In this document: piece by piece, positions 54,160 through 64,000 of the stretch
Position numbering within the stretch: the stretch's first letter is position 1
Layout of the letters: the number at the start of each line of letters is the position of its first letter
From: Dermatemys mawii
Lineage: Eukaryota; Chordata; Testudines; Dermatemydidae
Direction: 5' to 3'
DNA length: 64,000 nt
Assembly: GCA_007922305.1 (NCBI GenBank)
Contig: ML677374.1
Coordinates: 9,238,094 to 9,302,093, forward strand
Translations under genes and position numbers: made by a program
Notes under the pieces: model-generated
What the model was told of the DNA's origin: nothing
Database searches by the model: none
The model's input: only the letters and a program-made list of their open reading frames with translations

Positions 54160-55105
54160 ACAGTTCTACTATAGAGTCATTGTTCTGTGGCTTTGTTCCT
54201 CTCTGTGAGGCTCATGATGAACTGGTCAAAGGCTCTCACTCCACAGGGTTTGTCCTGCCACCTCTCTTGTTCAATGGGAATCTTACCTATGACATCCTGC
54301 TCTGTGTTTCTATTTTGTCTGTCCCTACAGGTGCTGTTCAGCAATTACCTAAGTTAATATGGAGCTCCAAGGGGGCTAATGTGGTTGAGTAAATGCTACA
54401 CTTAGTGCTCTAGTTTCCACCCAGGTGTCTTTCTAAAAACAAAATTTAAACAAACAAATGGTTTCACATTCAAAGTGTTCTGCAAACACTGCGGGCGAAA
54501 TCCTGGGGCCAGTGAAGGGAAAAAGAGAATTGGCTTTGGTAGGGCCAGTACGTCACTCTTGGAGTTCTGCTATTGACAGCAATGGGAGTAGGATTAGTCC
54601 TGTTATTTAATCCATCTTAATGACCGGGATTTTTTTTTTTAAAGGAAATTTTAAAACTGTGATGTGTGATGGACAAACTAATTGGAGATTGATCTGCAAT
54701 GACCCAATATCACGAAGATAAACTGTACAGGAGGGAAACCCCCCAATTTTTCCATCAACACTACTGCTTCCAGCTGGGTTAACATTTGAGCTATTGATAT
54801 TTGTCACATTCCATTAATACCCTAATTATTTTCATGGCTTTAATGGTTATAATTTCCAGGGGATTGCTTACTGACTGAGTTTTTTCATAATTGAATTAAG
54901 ATTGCAGCAAGATTATAATATAAAACAATTTCATTTGAATTTGCAGCACATACACGTTAATAATCCTTGTAACATTAAGGAGGGGGAAAAAGTTTTTGTG
55001 AGGCACCTGACACTATATTAGCAAGGTCGCCATGCTTTTAGTGGCATGTGAAATAGCTATACTGTCTGGCCCATTGTAAGTTAAACTCTAGACATAGGTC
55101 CTAAC
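54160..55105. other. Unique-looking non-coding DNA
   Basis: No gene recognised. GCGAAATCCTGGGGCCAGTG near 54493 may be a palindromic-repeat remnant. Confidence 0.4.
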
Positions 55106-55109
55106 TCAA

Positions 55110-55316
55110 AGCACTCATACAACATTTTTCATCTGGAGATCTTCAAGCTCTTTAAAAAGGATGTCAGAATCACTATCCCCATTTTACAGATGGGGAAACT
55201 GAGGCATAGAGGAGGAATGTGACTTGCCCAAGGTCTTCCAGCAGAACCAGGAATACAAGCCAGGTCTCTAATGTCCTAGTCTAGGGCTCTAGCCTCTAGG
55301 CCACGTTGCATCTCTT
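55110..55316 (-). mobile_element. MIR/CORE-SINE, minus strand
   Basis: CATCTGGAGATCTTCAAGCT, CCCCATTTTACAGATGGGGA, AACTGAGGCATAGAGG, GACTTGCCCAAGGTCTTCCA and CTCTAGCCTCTAGGCCACGT give a nearly complete complement of MIR. Confidence 0.92.
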
Positions 55317-55326
55317 TAAGCCTGTG

Positions 55327-55362
55327 ACACACACACACACACACACACTCTCTCTCTCTCAC
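55327..55362 (+). repeat. (CA)n(CT)n compound microsatellite
   Basis: Eleven or so CA units followed by seven CT units directly after the MIR. Confidence 0.95.
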
Positions 55363-55369
55363 TCTCAAA

Positions 55370-56410
55370 TAGGGGCCATAATGGGCAAGTCTCGGGAACT
55401 CCATTACTGTTTCAGGTTTGCAAGATTAGACTGAGCGTGCCAGTTCCCTACCCTCCCTTTTTCTCACACAGTCTCACTGAGTTGGGTGTTTGCTCTGCCT
55501 GGTCCATGTTACCTTTTAATTGGATTCTTTCTGCTTGTCCTTCTCTGCTCCTGTTATTTTATTTTATTTTTTTTGAACCGGGTCTCCAAAAGAGAATGAA
55601 GAGCCATAACAGTGGCACTCCAGAACCCACCGTGTTCAAGTGGGGTCGCAATTAGTCAACCGCGTCCTTAGTCAAAAGGAAAGTGTGCCGGTTTCCCAGA
55701 GCTCCCGCCTTTCCTTTCTCCGAGTTCTTGCCTGAGCATTGATAAATTGAACAAGGCAGCTCCTTTGACTAAGATGGATGGCGAGCTTAAACGATATCCA
55801 CCGAACAAATGGCGGATTTGTGTGTTCTTCCCTTCAGAATTAGGCTAATAAGATGTCCATTTATAGATCTATTACTCAGTTATTTAACTGTTTGGCAAAA
55901 TAAGTGTGGATAAGGCTCCAGCTACAGAACGAGCTAGGGGTGTGATTCCCCTGCTTGTGTGCATATATTCATGCTAGCTTGATGAGACACAGCATGTCTG
56001 TGAATAGCAGTGTAACCACAGTGGTAGCAGCAGGGGCACAGCTGAGTCCTGCCAAGTCCATACGAGGTAGTTTCAGATGTGTTTGTGCTACCTACGCTTC
56101 ACCGGCCAGGCGTTCATTTCCATCTTCTGCTCTTTGAGTTTTTGTCTGGAGAAGCACAGTAATGTTTCATCAGAAGGAAACTTTACCTTTAAAGTAATTA
56201 AAATTGTATTTTGCATTTCCAAACTTGATGCACATTTTATTGCCGTTTGTTTTTATGATGGCATGGTGTTGTATTATTGCCAACATTTGACACTGCAGGA
56301 TGGATAAACCAGTTTCCTTTGGTTTCTCTCCAAAGTCATATCAGGGGTCAGCTTCTTCCATCTATCCAACAAGAGCAGGAAGCAAAGGTTAAACTTAACA
56401 GATTCAAACT
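55370..56410. other. Unique-looking non-coding DNA
   Basis: No gene or clear repeat recognised. Confidence 0.45.
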
Positions 56411-56412
56411 AC

Positions 56413-56465
56413 TTAAGCCTGATTCTCTTTTACCAGTATAATTCAGGAGTAACTCCATTGCCTTG
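56413..56465. mobile_element. Palindromic MITE half
   Basis: AAGCCTGATTCTCTTTTACC and CAGGAGTAACTCCATTG match one arm and the start of the core. Confidence 0.5.
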
Positions 56466-56894
56466 TGTTAGAAATCTTTCTCCATCTGAGTTGGCAGGGT
56501 TCACACTTGCCTGTGAACCCAAGCTGAGGTGGCCTCTTAACTGGCAGCAAGAATGTGAAACCCTTACCCTAGTGAGTACTTATTCATACAAGCAGTTCTA
56601 TGGACTTCAGGAAAAGCCGGTTCGTATATCAACTGGCCCCCTCCTCCTCTTCGGGGCAAGAAGACGAATTGGGTAGAAAACAGATCTGCTGTTTATAGTA
56701 GCTGGCTGTTGTAAGTTACAGCAGCCCCTGCACTGCACTGGGACTGGCACTGGCCCAGGAAATCTTGCTAATAAGGTCAGAGTGTGGATCTCAGCACAGG
56801 AGATTCTGGTCCACAGTGTTCAATTCAACTGTATAAAAATAGCACAGATGGAAGGGGTACAGGGGCAGGTAACCAAGTCTGAATAGAGGCTTGG

Positions 56895-57462
56895 AAAGGC
56901 TTCTTTATGGGATGAGACTGAAAAGATGAAGGCTGCTGAGTTTGGTGAGATAACAGGAAGTGACATGACAGGTATGTAATGAAATAATATATGGAATAGA
57001 GAAAGTAAATTGGACCTTCCTATTTAGCTGTCCTGTAACAAAACAAGGAAGTTGCACCAAAATAAAAAAGGCTACATGTTTAAAACTGATAAAGAGAAAT
57101 ACTCTTTTACACAAGGCATAATTGTCCCTTGGAACCTCATTGCCATAAAACATCACTGAGACCAAGAGCTAGAAAAATTCACAAAAGATAAATCATTTGT
57201 ATACATGAGGACATCTAGTGTTACATTGGAGAGGATCAAAAGCAATTTGTAAGGCATATAAACCCTCCTGCTTTGAGGCATAAGCCAACCACTGTGTGCT
57301 AGAGGTTGGGTAGACACTTCCCCTGTGGGCAGGTAGGCGTATAATGGACAGTTACAGTGTCTCTTGCCCTTTTTTCTGAAGTGTCTGGTATCGGCCACTG
57401 ACAGAGACATGACATTGAACTATATGGGTCATTAGTCTGACCTGGTATGGCAATGCTGCTAG
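56895..57462 (+). mobile_element. CR1 LINE 3' part, old, plus strand
   Basis: The order follows a CR1 ORF2 end and 3' UTR read in sense: ATATGGAATAGAGAAAGTAA, ATACTCTTTTACACAAGGCA, CCCTTGGAACCTCATTGCCA, then TCTGGTATCGGCCACTGACA and TGGGTCATTAGTCTGACCTG. The coding part is broken by stops and indels, unlike the open copy at 1837, so this copy is older. Confidence 0.85.
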
Positions 57463-57489
57463 TGGTGGGCTTGCGTGGTGAACACCAGC

Positions 57490-57850
57490 GCTCGTCAAAA
57501 ATTAAATTGACACTGTTTTTCAAATTGAAAAGTTTGGGTTATTGCAAAGAAAAGTGTCTGCTTTCCTCAGAAACCTTTGATAATTCTTTAAAAAAATCCT
57601 AACTCCTGAAAACCAAAATGTTTGTATTAAAAAAGGGACTCCTCTGATGCAACACCCCACCCCCCAATCCTCATCCAGAGAGCAACTCCTCCCAGGTACA
57701 GCAGCACCATTTTGAATCCAAATATTTGATTAAATATTTTGGTGAAAAGTTGAAATCTGCCATAGGAAAAAAACAACACCTGCTCCTGCCTCCACACCTG
57801 TTCGTGACAAAAGTTTTCTGTAGACAAAAAAGGGTTTAGCATAGTTCTAA
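57490..57850 (+). repeat. A/T-patterned dispersed repeat
   Basis: TTTTTCAAATTGAAAAGTTT, TTTTGAATCCAAATATTTGA and TTTTGGTGAAAAGTTGAAAT recall the tracts at 4640 and 60650. Confidence 0.45.
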
Positions 57851-57854
57851 TGAA

Positions 57855-59945
57855 CATGTATCTATTAGGAACAGGTCCCTGGCCACCAAACTCAATTTAC
57901 ATCAATCCCTCAGCAGTGGCTAGAGGGTAATTAACTTACAGTTACCTGGACCAGGCCTGGATTTGACCAAGTGACCTAGAACTGAAAAGCTCTGCACCTC
58001 CTTCCAATCCACTAAACCACCCAGTCCCATTTTCACACCAGTTAGCACAATACCCTCCTAACCTCTGTGCTGGGCAATCACTGGAATGCTGAAAAGATAC
58101 CTCTGGCAGTCCCATACTTTTAGCCAATTTAGACACTGACTGCTGGAAGGATGTTCTTGTAAACAGAAAGCTGAGGGTTATCGTTTACTTCCTCTTCCTC
58201 CTCCAGTCTGGCTCTATTAAGAAACATGTCTTTCTTCTTGCTTTGCTTTCCTCCCTCCCCTTCCTTGCCTCAGCAATCGTAATGCATGCTAATGAGACAA
58301 TGCTCACTCCAACCATGGTACTTGTTTGGAGACATTGCTTTGGGTACTCAATAACAAACAGGTGGCTTTTCTGCTCCCAGATAGGTCAAGTCACCTACTT
58401 ACCGAGAGCTGTTGTGCTGATATGAATGAGTAGCCAAGCTGGGACTGCACGTTCCTCCTTCCTTTGAGGAATTTTGATTTCTAAAAACAATATATTTTCA
58501 GTGCTTAGCCTTATATATTTCCTTTCTTCGTGTTTCTCTTTATTTGCAACTTGTTTTTAATCCCAGCATTATTTTAGCTCCCACGGGAAGTGCTTTCCAC
58601 TACATTCTTTTAAGCACATGCCTATAGCATTTGTGTTGTAGGCAGCTGGATAAACTGAAATGAGGTTCTGGCTGCTTAGCAGTCATATGTAGTCTTTTTT
58701 TTTTTTTTGGTGTGTTTTCCCTTTCGAGTGATCTCTGGAGGATTTTGCAGATACTTCATGTATATCAGGATTTCAACATAAAAAAAACTCACTGTACACT
58801 CACTCTAATAGCCCTTTGTTTCTCTCTACATATCCAATGGCGATAGCCAGAGCTGCAAAGGAAAAGCTTGTACTCTACATAGGTTTACTGGTTACAGAAC
58901 TATGTGCTAAGGTAAAGCCAGGACGAAGTGGATCCCTGACTATGTAATCCTTGATCGTTAGAGATAAGTAATTTTAATATGATGTTGTAGGGAACGGTAC
59001 TCTGGAGTATAGCAGTACTCCACAGAGATAGAAAATGCAAGGTTATTCATACGTGATTGCTATTACTGATACATTAGATGTCTCTCTGTTGAGGCATATT
59101 TCATTCAGAGCGGCTCAGAGTGTTCCTGTCTTAGTTTAGCTGTCTGAATGAGCACTGACAAGATGATCAGTGGGGAAAAGGTGTCAGGTGTCTTAAAGCC
59201 CTGTATTACTCCGCAGCAAGCTGAACCGAAGGTCTCTGGATTCTGTGGCACACTGGAAGCAGACAGGAAATTGTGCAGAAGCCTCCCTTACAAATGGAGA
59301 TTTGCAGTTAATTAAATAGTTCCCATTTTCAATAGGCTGCAGATTTTTATACTGAGATGCATGCTTGGAACTCAGAAGCTAACGGAAAAACCAGGAGGTG
59401 CTAGTAGCTAGGTAGGGGACAGGTGGTTCCTTATATGAGAGGCAGCTGGGGATGAGCATGTTAGCTGGATGCTTATGCTAAAATGATGAGCAGTTATAGT
59501 TAACAATGCTCATCTTTAAACTGTTGTCTTTAGGTTCCAGAACTAACAGCCCATTGGGGTGAATGGGCCAATTCACCCACCTTTCAGGGCTATTGTTTCA
59601 GGATGTCTGTGGTATCTCAGCTCACTCTGTTCCTCTTTTCAAGCTATCGTCACAGCAATGAGGGCTAGCAACGAAACAGGCCGATTCGCTGCACGGCTGT
59701 GTTTGCTTTACGCTGTTCCATGGTTGGAGAACCACAATGAAGCCCAGTTCGTGGCTTCAATGGAGCTCCACAATTCAAGGGTGAACTTGCACTAGAAAGG
59801 AACCAGAACCCACACTATGAAACCATGACACTGTCGCTTTATGGACTTGCCCACATTTCTCTACACTGGTTGGCAGCTCAAACCACAAACTTCACAGTAC
59901 AGGCATGGATCTGAAAGCAGCTTTTGAACCCTTTCCAGACAATAC
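57855..59945. other. Unique-looking non-coding DNA
   Basis: No gene or clear repeat. A T14 run sits at 58695-58708. The 78-codon frame at 59559-59795 has no recognisable domain. Confidence 0.45.
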
Positions 59946-59949
59946 ATGA

Positions 59950-60022
59950 AGGGCCAGATCCAATGCCCAAAAAAGTCAACATGGGTCTTTCCTCTCATGT
60001 CAATGGGCCATGAATCAAGTTG
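59950..60022. mobile_element. Palindromic MITE (GGGCCAGATCCAATGCCC)
   Basis: AGGGCCAGATCCAATGCCCA and AGTCAACATGGGTCTTTCCT, then CATGTCAATGGGCCATGAAT and CAAGTTG, follow the GGGCCTGATCCAAAG subtype with several changes. Confidence 0.65.
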
Positions 60023-60024
60023 AT

Positions 60025-60645
60025 AAATCTGCATGCTCCAGTCACCCCCGAAATAGCTTGTTACCCAAGTTTTCAACAGCATTGCCAAGCATGAGAGGGA
60101 AGAAGGTCTGTATTCTCCAGAAGGTGTCTATACAGTATTTTCCTCCTTCTTCCAGGCCTTGAAAGCTATTATTCTAATAGAGCACTGGAAGCCCTCTCTC
60201 ATTTAAGAGTACTAGTAACTTCTGGAGAGAGAACAAGCAATGTACACATCGTCCACTGGGTACTAGTTAACAGGTTTCTACATTCAGAGAAATCATACCT
60301 CAGTATCCTGGCACCAGCTCAGTTTTTTAATTGTTCTGTTTAATATACCCACTGTGTAATCAGAACATCTCATCTTATATGTTCTGTCTTGTACTCTATA
60401 TTAATGGAAATGCCACCACATGACTGTCATGCTTTCTAGAGCTCTATTTCTTTTGAATAATCTAATGTCTTTTCAATCTGATGATTATAAAGAAAATGTG
60501 AAAGTAGTTTTGTGGCTGACAGACTAGTTAGATATTTTCTCCCCCATTTCTATCATTACAATATGCCAAAGGTAATAGGAGGAACAATCAGTTTTAGCCA
60601 GGAGTTAGGGGAAACAATGGTATTACAGCTTAGTGAATAATTCAT
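60025..60645. other. Unique-looking non-coding DNA
   Basis: No gene or repeat recognised. Confidence 0.45.
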
Positions 60646-60649
60646 TTTT

Positions 60650-61040
60650 TCAGTTCAAGGGCCAAACTTAAGCCTCCCCCTCCCCCACTAAAAAAATCTG
60701 GTTCATTTTGAAAAGCTATTCTTTTCCTCTCTTGCCAAAATAGGCAAAAAACATATGGTCCTGGATAAAAGAACACCTGAAACATAACAAAAAATAAAAA
60801 TAACCCCACACCCAAATTAATTTTTGGCTTTTTATTTTTTCAAATTAACTATAGCTAAATTTTTAAAAAAACATTTGCATTTGGAAATGTTTATTCTAAA
60901 AAAACTACCACCACATTTCAATTTTTCATTAAAAAAAAATCCTATTTTTTCCATCCAAGACCATTTGCCAAATGCAACCCAAATTCATTAATAAATAGTT
61001 TTTTGGCAAATTTACTATTCACCAACAAACATTCACGCAG
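60650..61040 (+). repeat. A/T-patterned dispersed repeat
   Basis: TTCATTTTGAAAAGCTATTC, TTTTTGGCTTTTTATTTTTT, TTTGCATTTGGAAATGTTTA and TTTTTTGGCAAATTTACTAT show the same alternating A and T wording as 4640-5032, ending near CACGCAGCTTTAC. Confidence 0.45.
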
Positions 61041-61044
61041 CTTT

Positions 61045-62015
61045 ACAAGGTAGTGGTTACTCTTCCTAGCTCTGCCTACAAAATAGTCTCAACTCACATG
61101 AAACACTGCTCAAAGTAGCATGTGTAGGTGTTCGAAATATGATCTCTTGTGCTCTCCTGGTTCCATCAGTTCCACTCCCCTCAATAGACTCCAAATACAT
61201 TCATGGTCTAAATCATTTTGCAGAAGTTCAAGCAATTTACGGTTAGATTGTAACCTCACAGTCAGCCTGATTAAGACGTAGCGCACAGCTACGTTGCTCC
61301 AGCAGAAGATCGTGATTCAGACAGTCCAAGTTACAGATGAGAAAAAACAGCCCTTAGTGTCTAGGGCTAAGGATTTCCCCTTGGCCCTTTTATTTTTATT
61401 TGAAATTAGCTCTTCCTTTGATATTAACATTCTAGGGCTTACTCATTTGGGTAAAGACGAATGGCTTTAACTTGATGTTTTTCACAGGTTTTGTACCAGT
61501 GAACCATCTGTGTAGCCAAAACAACACATAACCTGGTTTATTCTGAGTATTCCAGCCACACAAAATTTGGTTTTTTTCACTATAGTATTTCCATCCTCCT
61601 GGAACTGAAACACCATGAGAAGCCCAGAGCATAAGTGGTATCTGGAGACATTTAAATAAAATAATAAACAAAAAATTAAGCACAACTGCAAACACACACA
61701 AATTGTGTTGAGATACTAGACTTCTCTCTTTCAAACACACACACACCCCACCCCATAAATTTGCTACCAGTCACTCTGGCTGGATCTTCTCTCAGAAGTT
61801 ATAGTTCGTCACCCATGGCACAGACACATTTCTTGGGAGGGTTTTGTTTGTTTGTGCAGGGGGAGAGAAGTGGAAGGCCAACAGATAAGGAAATACATGA
61901 ATCCAATGGAGTCCGGAAGGACAAAGTTGCAGAAGTGAACAAATTCTTCCCTCCTCTTCTGCAGATCTCCTTAGCTCACTGCCCGTAATAGGGCTATGCT
62001 CTGGGGAGAAGATGT
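61045..62015. other. Unique-looking non-coding DNA
   Basis: No gene recognised; overlapping minus frames at 61432-61746 lack domains. A short ACACAC run is at 61735-61745. Confidence 0.45.
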
Positions 62016-62017
62016 AG

Positions 62018-62262
62018 TTTTATGTCTAAGGCACTGAACAGGGATTCTGGAGATCTCCATCTTATTTCTAGCTCTGCTGCTGTGTGATTGGGCAACTCAC
62101 GTCACCTCTATGCCTGTTTCCCGGCCCACTCATTTGTCTACCTTCTCTATTCAAGTATAAATTCTCCAAGTTAGGGATTCTCTCTCTAGGCCCTTGACAA
62201 TGGGACACTGAACTCAACTGCAGTCTTTAGGTGCTACCGTTATACAAACAGTTAATAATATA
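62018..62262 (+). mobile_element. MIR/CORE-SINE with tail, plus strand
   Basis: CTAGCTCTGCTGCTGTGTGA, TTGGGCAACTCACGTCACCT and CTATGCCTGTTTCCCGG, then TTCTCCAAGTTAGGGATTCT and TTTAGGTGCTACCGTTATAC. Confidence 0.8.
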
Positions 62263-62269
62263 TTTCCGC

Positions 62270-64000
62270 ATCAAATCAGTCCTATCTACTAGTCTTCCTC
62301 CCTCACTGGGTGCTCATACTATGCTCATCACGATGTCTGAGTCACCGAGTACACCTAATCTGCACCTTTTCAGAGACCCTTTGAAAAATTATCTCTAGGC
62401 ATTGGTTTTAATGCTTTCTATTCCTCATCCTTTCAAACACCAAACAGTGCCACTCACTGAGCTGTGACTAAGGAATAAACTCATCTCTACCTCCTAATTA
62501 TTTTTTTTTTGCATAATGTTAGGAATGTATCTTTTTTATTGCAGAAAAGATATTTCTGTTTTATGTCCTGGCAGCTTTTTGATGTGCTGAGATTTTGTGC
62601 AAATTCACTATTCATCATGGCAAAGGCAGATAAATAAATAAATACAGCCGCAGCTCCATTTCACAGTCACAATTATCGTCTCTTCCAGGTATTGCTTGCT
62701 TCATTATCTGAGTGAACAGTTTTATCTCACCCACAAGGCAACCCTCTACATCTGCAGTTAGGAAGAGATAACCGTGGTTATTTAAGTCAGTCTAAATGGC
62801 CCTCTAATATTCCTCTTTAACTGCTGCTTTTAAACAGTTTTCCCCGATAAGTGCATATCCAATACCTTTTAATGTGATTAACAATTTCCTGTAATTATGT
62901 GAAAATACTGGTTGTTTCTTTTCCTTGGAACCTTACATACAGCGATTAATAATGAGAAGTTTTAAAAGCAGTCCGAGAAAGCTCATAATTGTTGATATAC
63001 GCCATAACCGGAAGACACTGGATTTTTCCACCCCTTTCCCGATTTCACATTCTCTGAGTCCAAAATTATTCTACATGTGTCTACCATTACATTAATCAAA
63101 TACATGTTTTGTCTTCCACAAATCTGCCTAATTGCTTTCCTCATTTAGACCACCCTGCAGTCATTTGTTAATGAACATAGTCACGGGCTAATGTGGCATG
63201 GAGGATTTACATGGGGGCATTCAGAACAGATTTAAACGAGTGCACGGGGAAGAAAAGATGTCAGGCTTGTCATTGCAGGTGTGCTGAAGACTTCCTGAGC
63301 CATTTCTGTGCAATTACTGTATTGCAGTCTGGAAACGGAAAGCTGATAACACTTCACATTAACTGGTGCTAACTGCACTGTATGGAAACCGCTGTGTCCG
63401 GTAGCTAAGTGAGCATAATGGCGTCTTTAAGTAGCTACTTGAGATGTGGGGGACGTCCACATCAAACTCAAATCGGAGCTTTAACTTTAAGGTTTGAAGA
63501 GTCATGGATCTTTGCCTAGCTTCACGGAAGATAGGTTAGATACAGACTAGGGTTGTTTATATGGCTGAGTAGCTGCTGAATCCATCACCCACCTGGTCAG
63601 CCCCCGGTAGCCTCTGCCCTCCAAGACACACCAGGGAAGCTCCCTGAATAAATCTCAGGCAAGAATTCTGTTTTTTTAAGGGTCTCCTACTGTATCCAAT
63701 ATTGTTATCTGAGCATTTTCAGTAAGCTTTCTAGAGCAGGGATTCTCTCTTTATCCAAGTACAGTCCACAGCACAACAGGGATTTGTAGCAGTACTACCT
63801 CCCTGGTCTGGCTTCAGATTAGATACCGAGCCAGTTTCTCCTGCCTTACTCTGGATCTCTCATCCTCCCAGTCTGGTCTAATTGCTGTGATAACCTGCTG
63901 CAGTGACCAGGTCCCCTGGCTAAGTCCAAAATGAGCAGAGAACCAACATCTTTCACCATAGTCTCAAGGTGGTCACAGCCTCTTCTTCCTAAGGGGCTAC
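62270..64000. other. Unique DNA, possible conserved element
   Basis: No repeat or gene recognised to the window's end. The part 62560-63350 is free of known repeats and AT-rich with many ATTA, TTAAT and TGATTAA words. Confidence 0.4.

Noticed and set aside
59559..59795. 78-codon frame ending before a CACTAG stop as a possible exon
   Set aside because: No domain, no homologous feel and no splice-site pattern that distinguishes it from chance.

Overview
This window looks like non-coding DNA from a vertebrate, most likely a turtle (possibly another archosauromorph). I see no protein-coding gene, rRNA, tRNA, CRISPR array, operon or bacterial signal. The longest open frames are 60 to 189 codons. 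The only one that makes protein sense is a 189-codon fragment of a CR1 LINE reverse transcriptase (1837-2406, minus). The assignment to turtles rests on the repeat mix: CR1 LINE tails of several ages, old MIR/CORE-SINEs, hAT and Harbinger-like MITEs beginning GGGTATGTCTACAC, TAGGGTGACCAGA-ended elements, and a very dense set of palindromic repeats centred on CCATTGACTTCAATGG. I recognise these families from memory and could not search a repeat library.

Layout. 1-9 kb: a MIR, a GGGTTGCCA MITE, the best-preserved CR1 copy (1643-2424), an A/T-patterned repeat, and a CR1 that splits an older palindromic repeat (6912-7353). 9-20 kb: mostly unique-looking sequence with a 307-bp MITE (11738-12044), a near-perfect 29-bp-arm hairpin (15477-15552), a hAT-like fragment, a MIR split by a palindromic MITE (17025-17485), and a small CR1 fragment that still encodes the FADD catalytic box of reverse transcriptase (17964-18020). 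20-33 kb: CR1 and SINE tails, a GC-rich hAT-like element with a G14 run (29630-30183), an unidentified repeat pair (29548/31716), and a MIR split by a MITE (32010-32500). 33-47 kb: small hAT MITE, several MIRs, an inverted twin insertion with 12-bp target duplications (36434-36588), and a TAGGGTGACC element nested in a palindromic repeat (43792-43999). 47-64 kb: an 879-bp GC-rich element with the same termini and an 8-bp target duplication (49319-50197), its 123-bp relative with a perfect duplication (53007-53129), an old forward CR1 (56895-57462), MIRs, A/T-patterned repeats and microsatellites.

Nothing here works together as a gene system. The content is a layered record of transposition, and four nested insertions give relative ages: MIR and palindromic repeats are older, while CR1 tails, GGGTAC-type MITEs and TAGGGTGACC elements are younger. 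Stretches between repeats may include conserved regulatory DNA, which sequence alone cannot establish. The most distinctive items are the paired long and short TAGGGTGACC elements, the 29-bp hairpin and the inverted twin insertion.
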